NCBI GenBank assembly: GCA_944321435.1
Contig: CALULH010000006.1
Span: 90,024 to 154,023 of the forward strand
Length of the DNA: 64,000 bases
Source: an uncultured Coriobacteriaceae bacterium
GTDB taxonomy: Bacteria; Actinomycetota; Coriobacteriia; Coriobacteriales; Coriobacteriaceae
Direction of reading: 5' to 3'
Shown: positions 55,976-64,000 of the stretch, piece after piece
Numbering within the stretch: position 1 is the stretch's first letter
Layout of the letters: the number at the start of each line of letters is the position of its first letter
Notes under the pieces: model-generated
What the model was told of the DNA's origin: nothing
Database searches by the model: none
What the model saw: the letters and a program-made list of their open reading frames with translations, nothing else
Program-made: the position numbers and the translations under genes

Positions 55976-56270
55976 CCGGGTGCGTGCGGACGACCCACGA
56001 GAAGCAGCACCCCTGCCACCCGTGCGGAGGGTGCGCCGCTGGACGGGAGCGCCACGCGGCAGCGCACCCGGAGCGCGGGCGGCCGGGGTGCGGGCAAACC
56101 TCGTTGACGCAGCGCGCGGCCGGGCAGGCGGCCAGGGATGGCGGCGCAGAACAATATCCCAGACAACCCAGCGGGTACGGCTTGTTTGGAGCGGCGGTTC
56201 CACCCTGTGGGATAATGGTTTTGATTTGTTTCGAACCGTTGCGGCGTCATGCCGGATTGGATGTGCATAC

Positions 56271-58019
56271 ATGCCGACTCTCAACTGGATGGGCAAGGAG
56301 AAGGTGGTCAACCACCACCGCGACGTCCCGTACCGCGTGCTCGAGCGCATGCCCGAGAAGGGTGTGCTCGACAGCCACGGCTCGGACTGCGGGAACATGA
56401 TCATCCACGGCGACAACCTCGAGGCGCTGAAGGCTCTGCTGCCCGAGTACGAGGGCAGGGTCGACTGCGTCTACATCGATCCGCCGTACAACACCGGCAA
56501 CGAGGGCTGGGTCTACAACGACAACGTCAACGACCCTCGCATCAGGAAGTGGCTCGACCGGGCCGTGGGCAAGGAGGGCGAGGACTTCTGCCGCCACGAC
56601 AAGTGGCTGTGCATGATGTACCCGAGGCTCCAGCTTCTGAGGAAGCTTCTCGCCCCGACCGGCGCCATCTTCATCAGCATCGACGACACGGAACTCGCAA
56701 ACCTGAGGCTCGTGTGCGACGAGATCTTCTCCCCCTCGTGCTTCGTCGCTGACATCTCTTGGCAGCGTAACTACTCGACCAGGAACGATTCCAAGGGCAT
56801 CCCAGCCGAGGTCGAGCACATGCTCGTCTATAGCAAGGCGCCGGACTGGCAGCCCCGCAAGCTGCCGCGCACCGCGGAGATGGACTCGAAGTACAAGAAC
56901 CCAGACAACGACGTGAGGCCCTGGCGCACCGACAACTCGAGCGCTCCAGGAGCCGCAACGCACCAGGGCATGGTCTACGCCATTCAGAATCCGTTTTCGG
57001 GGGACTTTGTCTATCCCCCAGACGGAAGGTGCTGGACTTACGGACAGACGGACGTCCTCGGCATCATGCGCGGATGGACAGACTACGACCTGAAGTCGAT
57101 TGACGATGCAGAGGTAAGGGCGCGCATCTGCGGAGCAAGCGTCTCCGAGGTGCGTGCCGATGTTAAGGCAATCGTGCTATCCAAACCTCTGGAAGAGGCT
57201 CGCGCCGATGCCGAACACGTCCTGGCCAGGGGCCAGTGGCCACGACTTTACTTCACACGCGGAGGCAAGGGTGGGCTTGCCCGGAAGACGTATTTGGACA
57301 ACGTCGGCGGGAGGCTTCCGTCGAACTTGTGGCAGTGCTCCGAGGTCGGTCACACCGACGAGGCGAAGAAGGAGCTCAAGGCCATCTTTGACGGTAAGGT
57401 GCCGTTCGACACTCCGAAGCCGACGCGTCTCATCGAACGTGTGCTGCAGATTGCGACCGATAAGGACGCACTCGTCCTCGACTCCTTTGCTGGTTCTGGC
57501 ACGACGGCGCACGCAGTCCTGAATATGAACAGCAGGGACGGTGGATCGCGCAGATTCGTCCTCGTAGAGATGGAGGACTACGCGGGCACGACCACCGCCG
57601 AGCGCGTGCGCCGTGTCATCGCAGGCTACGGCGAGGGGAGCAATGCCGTGGAGGGTGTCGACTCCGGCTTCTCCTACTACGAGCTCGGCCCTGCGCTCTT
57701 CCGAGGCGACGGGACGCTGAGTCCGGACGTCACGCGCGCCGACCTCGCTCGCTACGTCTGGGCGACCGAGACCCGCGCGTCCTACGGGGACCTCACCGAA
57801 GAGCACCCCTACCTCCTCGGTGAGCATGTAGGCGCGGTCTACTACCTCGCCTGGGAGCCCGGCGGGGAGACCGCGCTCACCTACGACCTGCTGCGGGGCC
57901 TCCCGCGCAAGGGCGTACCGACCGTGATCTACGCGGACCGCTGCGCCATCGCGCCCGAGCGCCTGGACGAGATGGGCGTCGTCTTCAAGCGCGTGCCCGA
58001 CCAGATAGCGAGGATCTAG
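56271..58019 (+). CDS. mod: Type III restriction-modification methyltransferase (Mod)
   Basis: Adenine-N6 methyltransferase of 582 residues that recognises and modifies the target site of the system. DPPYNTGNE with the catalytic DPPY at 70-73 comes before the AdoMet motif DSFAGSGTTAHAV near 410, the beta-class order typical of Mod. The region between them is the target recognition domain. I chose ATG 56271 because the frame upstream to 55950 lacks coding character; the ribosome site is weak. The Res gene follows after two bases. Confidence 0.88.
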   Translation: MPTLNWMGKEKVVNHHRDVPYRVLERMPEKGVLDSHGSDCGNMIIHGDNLEALKALLPEYEGRVDCVYIDPPYNTGNEGWVYNDNVNDPRIRKWLDRAVGKEGEDFCRHDKWLCMMYPRLQLLRKLLAPTGAIFISIDDTELANLRLVCDEIFSPSCFVADISWQRNYSTRNDSKGIPAEVEHMLVYSKAPDWQPRKLPRTAEMDSKYKNPDNDVRPWRTDNSSAPGAATHQGMVYAIQNPFSGDFVYPPDGRCWTYGQTDVLGIMRGWTDYDLKSIDDAEVRARICGASVSEVRADVKAIVLSKPLEEARADAEHVLARGQWPRLYFTRGGKGGLARKTYLDNVGGRLPSNLWQCSEVGHTDEAKKELKAIFDGKVPFDTPKPTRLIERVLQIATDKDALVLDSFAGSGTTAHAVLNMNSRDGGSRRFVLVEMEDYAGTTTAERVRRVIAGYGEGSNAVEGVDSGFSYYELGPALFRGDGTLSPDVTRADLARYVWATETRASYGDLTEEHPYLLGEHVGAVYYLAWEPGGETALTYDLLRGLPRKGVPTVIYADRCAIAPERLDEMGVVFKRVPDQIARI

Positions 58020-58021
58020 CC

Positions 58022-60634
58022 ATGGAGCTGAAGCAGTACCAGAGGGACGTCCTCAGGGAGGTCGGCCGCTTCGCGAGGACGTACGCGATGACCAGGGACG
58101 CGGCGACGGCCTACGGCGTCTTCATGAACGCGGTCGGGCTCACTCCCGGGCAGGGCGGGGTCGAGCGCTACCGCGACGACCTCGGCGGCGCGCCGAAGGT
58201 GTGCGTCAAGGTGCCCACGGGCGGCGGGAAGACCTTCATCGGCGCGAGCGCCGCGCGCGTGCTGACCGAGGCGCTGCCCACGAGGACCAACGTCGTGGTG
58301 TGGCTCGTGCCGAGGCGGGAGATCCTGTCGCAGACGCTCCGCAACTTCCGCAACCCTGGGCACTTCCTGCGCATGGCGCTCGACCGCGACTTCGGCGGGC
58401 GCGTGGAGGTGCTCGACAAGGAGGACGGCCTTCGAGGCCGCTCGTTCACCGCCTCGACCGTCGGAGAGCAGCTCACGCTCTTCGTGCTCTCGTACGACTC
58501 CTTCAAGAACAAGGACGGGCGGCGCGCCTACGCGGAGAACTCGGCGCTCGCCGGGCTCGCCGCCTACCAGCGCGACGCGGGCACGGCGGTGGACGTTGAG
58601 GGCGCCGACGACACCGCGCTCATCACCGCGCTCGCCGGCACGAACCCGATCGTGGTCGTGGACGAGAGCCACCACGCGCGCTCGAAGCTCTCGCTCGATA
58701 TGCTGCGCAACCTGAACCCGCGCTTCGTGCTGGAGCTCACGGCGACGCCAACCAGGGGCGCGAACGTGATCGCGCAGGCGACCGCGCGCCAGCTCAAGCG
58801 CGAGGAGATGGTGAAGCTGCCCGTGGTGGTGTACCGCCGTCCCGACAAGCGGACGACCATCGCAGACGCCGTCACGCTCCAGCGCAGGCTGGAGAAGATT
58901 GCAGCCGAGGACGAGAAGCACACCGGGCGCTACATACGTCCCATCGTGCTCTTCCAGGCGGAGAGGCGCGGCACGGAGGGCGCAGAGACCTACCAGAGGC
59001 TTAAGGAGAAGCTCGTCGAGGGCGGCATCCCCGAGGAGCAGATAGCCGTGCGGACGGGCGACGTGGACGAGATCGGCGGGGCCGACCTCATGAGCCGCGA
59101 GTGCCCGATACGCTTCATCATCACCGTGGAGGCGCTCGCCGAGGGATGGGACTGCCCGTTCGCCTACGTGCTCGCCACAGTCGCCAACAAGAGCTCGCAG
59201 GTGAGCGTGGAGCAGATCGTCGGCCGCGTGCTGAGGCAGCCCCACGCGGCTCGCGCGGGGGCGCGCAGCCTCAACATCGCCTACGTGCTCACGGCGTCCG
59301 CGGACTTCGACGCGACCCTCACGCAGGTGGTCGACGGCCTCAACGGCGTGGGCTTCTCGCGCGAGGACGTGGAGACCGCCGGGACGGCGCCCGCGGCGCC
59401 CGAGCGGCAGGACCAGATCGACTTCCCGGACGAGCCGGCAGGCGGCCCCGAGGGCGGCGAGGGGGACGACCTCGACCTCGACGGGCTCGACCTGACCGTG
59501 CCCGACGGCTCTGCCGCCGGTACCGGCTCCGCGTCCGTGGACGACATCATCGGCACCTCCGAGCACGTCGAGGAGCGCTTCGAGGAGGAGGCTGGCTCGG
59601 GCGACGCTGGGACCCTGCTCGGCGGCTTGGGAGGGGGAACCAACGTGTACCATATGCGCGAGGCGGTCGCCGACTCGGCGAGGGAACTGACTATTCCGCA
59701 GTTCATAATCCGCGTGGACGGTGGCCTGTTCACCGACGACGAGACGTGGAAACCGCTCGACCGCGAGGACCTGCTCGCCGACTTCAAGCTGTCCAAATAT
59801 GGCATCGGCGAGGTGAAGATCGACCCCGACACGTTCTCCGAGGCGCGCGAGGTGGATCTCGCCTCCGATTCGGACGAGTACCGCATCCGCTGGCTCGAGG
59901 ACGACGTCAGGAAGAACATGGCGATGCTCTTCGCCAACATGTCCGACGAGGGCAAGCGCGAGAGCCTGAAGGCGCTCGTCCTCCAGGCGATGTCTTCTCA
60001 GTTCAGGAACACCTTCGGGAGCGCCCAGCTCACGGGCTACATCGCCCGCGTGGTGGACGACATGGACTCGCCCGTCGTGGACGCGTGCCTCCACAGCGTG
60101 GGCGGCGTCGCACGCGCCGTCACGGACGCCGTGCGCGGGCTCGCCGACGACTTCTGCGAGGAGCGTTTCGGCAAGCTCCTCTCACGCGGCGACGTTGAGC
60201 TCTCGCCCGAGTACCGCTTCCCTGAGTCGCTCGTGCAGGCCAACCCGATGACCAGCTACGACAAGGGACTCTACGAGGCGGAGGACGGGCGCGTCGACGG
60301 CCTGGAGCGCAGGATGGTGGACCTGCTCGCCAACAGCCGGCGGGTCACGTGGTGGCACCGCGTGGTCGAGCGCAAGGCCGGCGAGTTCAGCATCAACGGG
60401 TTCATCAACCACTACCCGGACTTCCTCGCGCTGCTCGACAACGGTGTGCTTATGGCCATCGAGACCAAGGGCGAGCACCTGGCCGAGGACGCCAGGCGGA
60501 AGCTGCGTCTGGGCACGAGGTGGGCCGACATAGCCGGTGCCGGGTTCCGGTACTTCATGGTGTTCGAACGCGAGGCGTCGGACGCTGACAACGCGTTCAC
60601 GCTGGCGGAGTTCGGGTCGGAGATGTTGGGATAG
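58022..60634 (+). CDS. res: Type III restriction enzyme Res subunit
   Basis: ATP-dependent restriction subunit, 870 residues. Helicase motifs are Walker A PTGGGKT at 65-71, DESHH near 217 and LTATPTRGA; the second lobe ends in EQIVGRVLRQP. A low-complexity acidic/Gly linker (about 460-540) follows. The C-terminal PD-(D/E)XK nuclease is visible as PDFLALLDNGVLMAIETKGEHL near 800. It cuts DNA after collision of translocating enzymes in known type III systems. The two genes lie almost fused (two bases apart). Confidence 0.9.
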   Translation: MELKQYQRDVLREVGRFARTYAMTRDAATAYGVFMNAVGLTPGQGGVERYRDDLGGAPKVCVKVPTGGGKTFIGASAARVLTEALPTRTNVVVWLVPRREILSQTLRNFRNPGHFLRMALDRDFGGRVEVLDKEDGLRGRSFTASTVGEQLTLFVLSYDSFKNKDGRRAYAENSALAGLAAYQRDAGTAVDVEGADDTALITALAGTNPIVVVDESHHARSKLSLDMLRNLNPRFVLELTATPTRGANVIAQATARQLKREEMVKLPVVVYRRPDKRTTIADAVTLQRRLEKIAAEDEKHTGRYIRPIVLFQAERRGTEGAETYQRLKEKLVEGGIPEEQIAVRTGDVDEIGGADLMSRECPIRFIITVEALAEGWDCPFAYVLATVANKSSQVSVEQIVGRVLRQPHAARAGARSLNIAYVLTASADFDATLTQVVDGLNGVGFSREDVETAGTAPAAPERQDQIDFPDEPAGGPEGGEGDDLDLDGLDLTVPDGSAAGTGSASVDDIIGTSEHVEERFEEEAGSGDAGTLLGGLGGGTNVYHMREAVADSARELTIPQFIIRVDGGLFTDDETWKPLDREDLLADFKLSKYGIGEVKIDPDTFSEAREVDLASDSDEYRIRWLEDDVRKNMAMLFANMSDEGKRESLKALVLQAMSSQFRNTFGSAQLTGYIARVVDDMDSPVVDACLHSVGGVARAVTDAVRGLADDFCEERFGKLLSRGDVELSPEYRFPESLVQANPMTSYDKGLYEAEDGRVDGLERRMVDLLANSRRVTWWHRVVERKAGEFSINGFINHYPDFLALLDNGVLMAIETKGEHLAEDARRKLRLGTRWADIAGAGFRYFMVFEREASDADNAFTLAEFGSEMLG

Positions 60635-60647
60635 GCAGGGAGGACTG

Positions 60648-61499
60648 TTGGCGATAAACCAGCTTGAAAAGGGCATCTTCCTTTCCCTGTTCAACAGGGG
60701 CGGATATGTGCTCGACTTCTCCACCAACGACTTCGACAACTTCACGCTTATGAGCGTCGGGGTTGCCCTCTGCGAGCGCTATCAGCTGTCCAAGGGGAAG
60801 TCTCTCACCGCCTACCTCAACGAATGCCCGGACGGAGACGCCCTCAAGCTGCTGAACGACCTGCTCGAGTACTACGAGCTTCACTATGAAGGCGAGTACA
60901 CCAAACCTGACGAGAGCGGAAGCGGCTCATACAGCTCCGTTCGCTATTCTGCGGAGTACGCCCGCTATTATCGCAAGGCTCGCGCTATCCTCGACCGGGA
61001 AAATGCTGGGCGCAATCCGTTTGAGGGGGCGTCCGAGTACCTCAAGGAACAGTTCTCCTCCGAGTACATGACTGCACAGATTGACTCCCTCATGAATATG
61101 CGCGAGATAAACCCGACCGAGGCCATCGGGAAGGCCAAGGAGCTTGTGGAGAGCTGCTGCAAGACCATCCTCAAGGAGACCGGAGTCGAGGTTCCCAGCA
61201 GCTGGGACATGAATGAGCTGATTAAGGCAACTAAGAAGAAACTCGACATAGACACCGAGAGCGTTTCCAGCGATCTTCCCGAGGCCCAGACGGTCAAGAG
61301 AATTCTCGGGAGCCTCACCGGGCTTGTGGGAGGGATTGCGGAGTACCGGAATAGCTGGGGATCCGGCCACGGCAAGGCCTCTGACTTCAAGCCACTTTTT
61401 GTGCGCCACGCCAAGCTCGCGGTTGGTTCTAGCATCACCCTCGTCGAGTACCTGTGGGATACGTATCTGTGGAGGAAAGATACGGGGCGCCTGAACTAG
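60648..61499 (+). CDS. Abi_C domain protein (abortive infection C-terminus)
   Basis: A 283-residue protein. Its C-terminal half (about 160-280) fits the Abi_C family: EAIGKAKELVESCCKTILKETG, LGSLTGLVGGIAEYRNSWGSGHGK, HAKLAVGSSITLVEYL, with an RNxxxxGHG element like a HEPN RNase site. The N-terminal half (LEKGIFLSLFNRGGYVLDFS) is specific to this protein and unknown. The start is TTG 60648 with GGGAGG just upstream; no ATG fits. It follows res by 13 bases, so it is part of the restriction operon, perhaps as a second defence layer. Confidence 0.78.
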   Translation: MAINQLEKGIFLSLFNRGGYVLDFSTNDFDNFTLMSVGVALCERYQLSKGKSLTAYLNECPDGDALKLLNDLLEYYELHYEGEYTKPDESGSGSYSSVRYSAEYARYYRKARAILDRENAGRNPFEGASEYLKEQFSSEYMTAQIDSLMNMREINPTEAIGKAKELVESCCKTILKETGVEVPSSWDMNELIKATKKKLDIDTESVSSDLPEAQTVKRILGSLTGLVGGIAEYRNSWGSGHGKASDFKPLFVRHAKLAVGSSITLVEYLWDTYLWRKDTGRLN

Positions 61500-62350
61500 A
61501 TTCCAAGAAGATACTTAGCGAATTATCGAGCGAAACGAAGCTATATTCGGAGGTTCATAGTTTGAACGGCCTTACCAACTGCCAAGAAAACGCGCTCGCC
61601 CGCATTTGGATGGCGCAGGACTCGTTGCCAGCTGACCTTACCGCCTGGAACATAAGTGACGACCTCATCGTGCTGCGCGATTGCGGAATGATTGACATGC
61701 AGACCGACATGAGTCACACCTTGGCATTCGTTCAGAGGCTCCTCCCCGGGGGGCGTGAGCATTACCAGAACGTTCGCAGAGAGCGAAAGGGTTTCGCCCA
61801 CCTTCGAGATTCCGCGGACGAGCTAATCGGTCGCCTTGTCTCCGATTGCGACAGGGACGGCGGCGACATACCACCTGAGTGCTACGAAGATCGACTGAGC
61901 GATTATCAAGCCCTTAGCAGAAAGGGTCTGATAAAGGTTATGTGGGCGGATGACAAGCCCTATCACGTCCAAATCACGGATATGGGGCGAGAGTACGTTG
62001 AAGGGGATTTTCCTTTGGAGGCAGCAGTGAAGATTGAGAACAATCCCACGTTCAACAACGTGAACTATGGGCCCAGCGCAATGTCAAGGTCCAGCGCCAC
62101 AGCCGAGACGAGCACCACCGTCACCTTGGGCATGACGATTCAGGCACTCATCGACATGGACATCGAGGACAGCCTCAAAGAGGAGGCGGAGGCGGCACTC
62201 AAGGAACTTGATGGCACCGCCAAGTCAAAAGACAAGACGGGCTTCGCAGAGAAGCTCGAGCGTGCCGCGAGCATAGCAAAGAGCGCCTCGACGCTTGCTG
62301 GCGTCATGCTGCCGTTCTTTCAGGCCGCAATCCAGAACTTGTTGAGCTAG
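61454..62350 (+). CDS. Unknown protein in the restriction operon
   Basis: A 298-residue protein I do not recognise. It may start at GTG 61454 or GTG 61469, inside the Abi_C gene (overlap up to 46 bases); the ribosome site is unclear. Residues about 35-200 look soluble and helical, 200-235 Ser/Thr-rich, and the last 45 residues (SIAKSASTLAGVMLPFFQAAI) form a hydrophobic helix that might insert into a membrane. Such tails occur in effector proteins of abortive infection systems; that is speculation. It is the last gene of this plus-strand run. Confidence 0.65.
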   Translation: MGYVSVEERYGAPELDSKKILSELSSETKLYSEVHSLNGLTNCQENALARIWMAQDSLPADLTAWNISDDLIVLRDCGMIDMQTDMSHTLAFVQRLLPGGREHYQNVRRERKGFAHLRDSADELIGRLVSDCDRDGGDIPPECYEDRLSDYQALSRKGLIKVMWADDKPYHVQITDMGREYVEGDFPLEAAVKIENNPTFNNVNYGPSAMSRSSATAETSTTVTLGMTIQALIDMDIEDSLKEEAEAALKELDGTAKSKDKTGFAEKLERAASIAKSASTLAGVMLPFFQAAIQNLLS

Positions 62351-62380
62351 CCGTACGCCTTACGCCTATAAGAGACCCGG

Positions 62381-62998
62381 CTATCTTTCTGCCGTGACCG
62401 ACAGGCGAACGGCGTCACGGTTGGAGAGGTTCGCGAAGTCCGGTCCGAGCCAGACGCTCGACTCGCCGGGACCGAGCACGAGCGGCATGCGGTCGTGGAT
62501 GGGCGCGACGTTGGCATTGGGCGCAGTGGTGACAACGGAAAACCAGTCGCCCTCGCGCACGGCGGCGAGCAGGAACGCCCTGGCGCCGGGGAGGCGAAAG
62601 AGGTACTGGCGGCGAACCTGCCTGCCGGCCTTCTCGCTTTCTATCTTCTCGGTCATGTGCCCCTCGTAGAAGGCCCGTACGGGCACGAGGCAGCGGCCCT
62701 CCGCTATGGCCTTGGCCCACATGCCGCGCCTGCCCAGGCGCAGCTGCTCGAGGGCGGACTCTATGCGCGTGTTGAAGACGGCGTTGGGCTTGCCGTCGAG
62801 AGGGAAGCCCCATGTGAGGCGAGCTACGGCGAGGCCGCCGCCCTCGGGGACGTAGACGGGCACGAGGCTGCCCGGGCGGGCGTCGTGCAGGGGATCGGGA
62901 CGCTCGACGTAGCGAATCACGTGCGCGCCGGGGGTGGCGCGCGCGTCCAGCACGGCCTGAGCCTCCTCGAGTGTGAGCGGGCACATCCTCACGCACAT
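62381..62998 (-). CDS. SRAP/HMCES family protein (SOS-response-associated)
   Basis: YedK/HMCES-like protein that forms a covalent crosslink with abasic sites in single-stranded DNA. The 205-residue product starts MCVRMCPLT, with a Cys exposed after Met removal (Cys2; a second possible start MC lies at codon 5). FNTRIES (usual NARAET), CLVPVRAFYEG (usual CLVPADGFYEW) and PIHDRMPLVL (His of the active site) follow. Family members usually start MCGR; the start is divergent. It lies on the opposite strand to its neighbours. Confidence 0.85.
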   Translation of the reverse strand: MCVRMCPLTLEEAQAVLDARATPGAHVIRYVERPDPLHDARPGSLVPVYVPEGGGLAVARLTWGFPLDGKPNAVFNTRIESALEQLRLGRRGMWAKAIAEGRCLVPVRAFYEGHMTEKIESEKAGRQVRRQYLFRLPGARAFLLAAVREGDWFSVVTTAPNANVAPIHDRMPLVLGPGESSVWLGPDFANLSNRDAVRLSVTAER

Positions 62999-63129
62999 CG
63001 CTGCCTCCTCTCGCCCTCGTCCTTCTCCCCATTATCCCCTCGTCGTGCCACTTGTGACACGCCCATAGCCTGTACCCATCGTTTGGGTGCGGGCTATTCC
63101 TTTGCCCGCCTTACTGGAAGGACGGGCAG

Positions 63130-63660
63130 ATGGATGGCTTGCAGGACGAGGCGAGGCTCGAGGAGCAGGGAGCGCAGCAGCAGGCGCCGCAGCGCGACGA
63201 CCAGGAAGAGGCGTCGCAGGCGCAGGTGAGCGCGGCGGCTGCCGGCGGCGACACGGCCGCCCAGGCCCGCGCTGACTACGAGGCGGCGCTCGCGGAGCGC
63301 GACGCCCGCATCGCGGAGCTGGAGGGCGAGATCGCGGAGGCCGCGAAGACCGCCGAGGGCGCCGAGAGGCTGCGCGCCGAGATGGACGAGCTGCGCCGCA
63401 GGGGCGACGAGGAGCGCGTCGGCTTCGAGCTGCAGCTCGCCGGGGCGCGCAACGTCAAGGCCGCCCGCGCGCTCCTCGCAGACCACGACAACGATGTGGA
63501 GAAGCTCAAGGCCGCGGAGCCCTGGCTCTTCTCGGCGTCTCCCGCCCCGGCGCCGGCCGGCGCGACGGGGCTGCCGAGCGCCGGCGCCGCCGGGGCCGAC
63601 GAGTCCACGCAGATGAGCCGCTGGCGCAAGATCGCCGGCCTTCCCGAAAGTGAGGAGTAA
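63130..63660 (+). CDS. Phage head scaffolding protein (GP20-like)
   Basis: A 176-residue protein with a disordered Gln/Ala-rich N-terminus, a coiled coil at about 45-110 (ADYEAALAERDARIAELEGE, AERLRAEMDELRRR) and the ending MSRWRKIAGLPESEE. Length, coiled coil and place right before a capsid gene fit a phage scaffold. GGAAGGA stands before the ATG. No terminase or portal gene precedes it. A hairpin-rich leader (63000-63129) with TCCGGGTGCGGGCTATTC-like pattern lies upstream. Confidence 0.8.
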   Translation: MDGLQDEARLEEQGAQQQAPQRDDQEEASQAQVSAAAAGGDTAAQARADYEAALAERDARIAELEGEIAEAAKTAEGAERLRAEMDELRRRGDEERVGFELQLAGARNVKAARALLADHDNDVEKLKAAEPWLFSASPAPAPAGATGLPSAGAAGADESTQMSRWRKIAGLPESEE

Positions 63661-63662
63661 CC

Positions 63663-64000
63663 ATGGCAAACTCGATCGCCTACACCAAGAACTACACCGC
63701 CGTCCTGGACGAGGTCTACAAGAGGGCCGCGTGCTCGACGTGCCTGAACTCGCCGCGCCGCATGGCGCGCGCGGGGCGCAACGCCAAGGAGATCATGGTC
63801 CCCAAGATCGAGGTGACGGGGCTCGGCGACTACACGCGCAACGTGGGCTACAAGACGGGCTCGATCACCTACGAGTTCGAGACCAAGACGTTCAACTACG
63901 ACCGCGGCATCAAGCTGCTGGCGGACGTCATGGACGTGGAGGAGGCGGGCGTGCTCGACTGCTTCGTGGCGGCGGGCTCCGAGCTGCAGCGCACGCAGGT
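63663..64000 (+). CDS. Phage major capsid protein (truncated by window end)
   Basis: The frame is open to the window edge. The visible 112 residues (MANSIAYTKNYTAVLDEVYKRA, KEIMVPKIEVTGLGDYTRNVG, YKTGSITYEFETKTFNYDRG) resemble phage capsid proteins of gut Actinobacteria and Firmicutes, and the gene follows the scaffold gene by two bases, with GAGGAG just before. The family cannot be fixed further from this part. Confidence 0.78.
   Translation, partial: MANSIAYTKNYTAVLDEVYKRAACSTCLNSPRRMARAGRNAKEIMVPKIEVTGLGDYTRNVGYKTGSITYEFETKTFNYDRGIKLLADVMDVEEAGVLDCFVAAGSELQRTQ

Overview
The window is one contig of a high-GC Gram-positive-like chromosome. An Rnf complex, a choloylglycine (bile-salt) hydrolase beside an MFS transporter, a single-chain PurL, Feo iron uptake and a GlnR-type regulator together suggest a gut anaerobe of the Actinobacteria, probably Coriobacteriia and Collinsella-like. 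This placement is an inference from gene content. I saw no rRNA, tRNA, CRISPR array or insertion sequence.

Layout. 0.1-4.6 kb: a protein with a histone-H1-like tail, a HAD phosphatase, then tcdA and a TatD hydrolase. 4.8-9.4 kb: a MarR regulator and a two-gene ABC exporter. 9.5-17 kb: a small membrane protein, ligA and the rnfCDGEA operon, which lacks a recognisable rnfB. 17.3-21.3 kb: HtrA-type protease, GlnR-like regulator and a glutamine synthetase homologue without key metal ligands. 21.5-25 kb: an iron regulon (feoA, feoA, feoB, FeoB-associated protein) with three similar palindromic operators. 25.3-32.9 kb: ROK kinase, GNAT, three glycosyltransferases with an ABC-2 polysaccharide exporter, and a carbonic-anhydrase-like protein without its zinc site. 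33.3-38.1 kb: purL and an HD hydrolase. 38.2-46.9 kb: a probable nucleic-acid-directed stress or defence operon (TerB-N/TerB-C protein, DUF2791 ATPase, Lhr-like helicase), followed by a DUF3825 protein and a small zinc-ribbon protein. 47.6-50.4 kb: MFS transporter and bile-salt hydrolase.

From about 50.4 kb the window becomes accessory: a DUF6933-like ORF without a normal start, an XRE-XRE-Abi operon, a DUF262/DUF1524 GmrSD-like nuclease, a type III restriction-modification pair followed by an Abi_C protein and an unknown protein, an SRAP protein, and at the right edge a phage scaffold gene with the start of a capsid gene. This is a defence island abutting phage morphogenesis genes.

The most unusual signal is a roughly 100-110 bp palindromic repeat in four copies (19.05, 25.1, 42.26 and 42.42 kb). 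Its central 9-bp stem varies by compensatory changes around a near-constant six-base loop. Two copies, in opposite orientation, lie inside the open frame of the Lhr-like helicase, exactly in the linker between its two helicase lobes.
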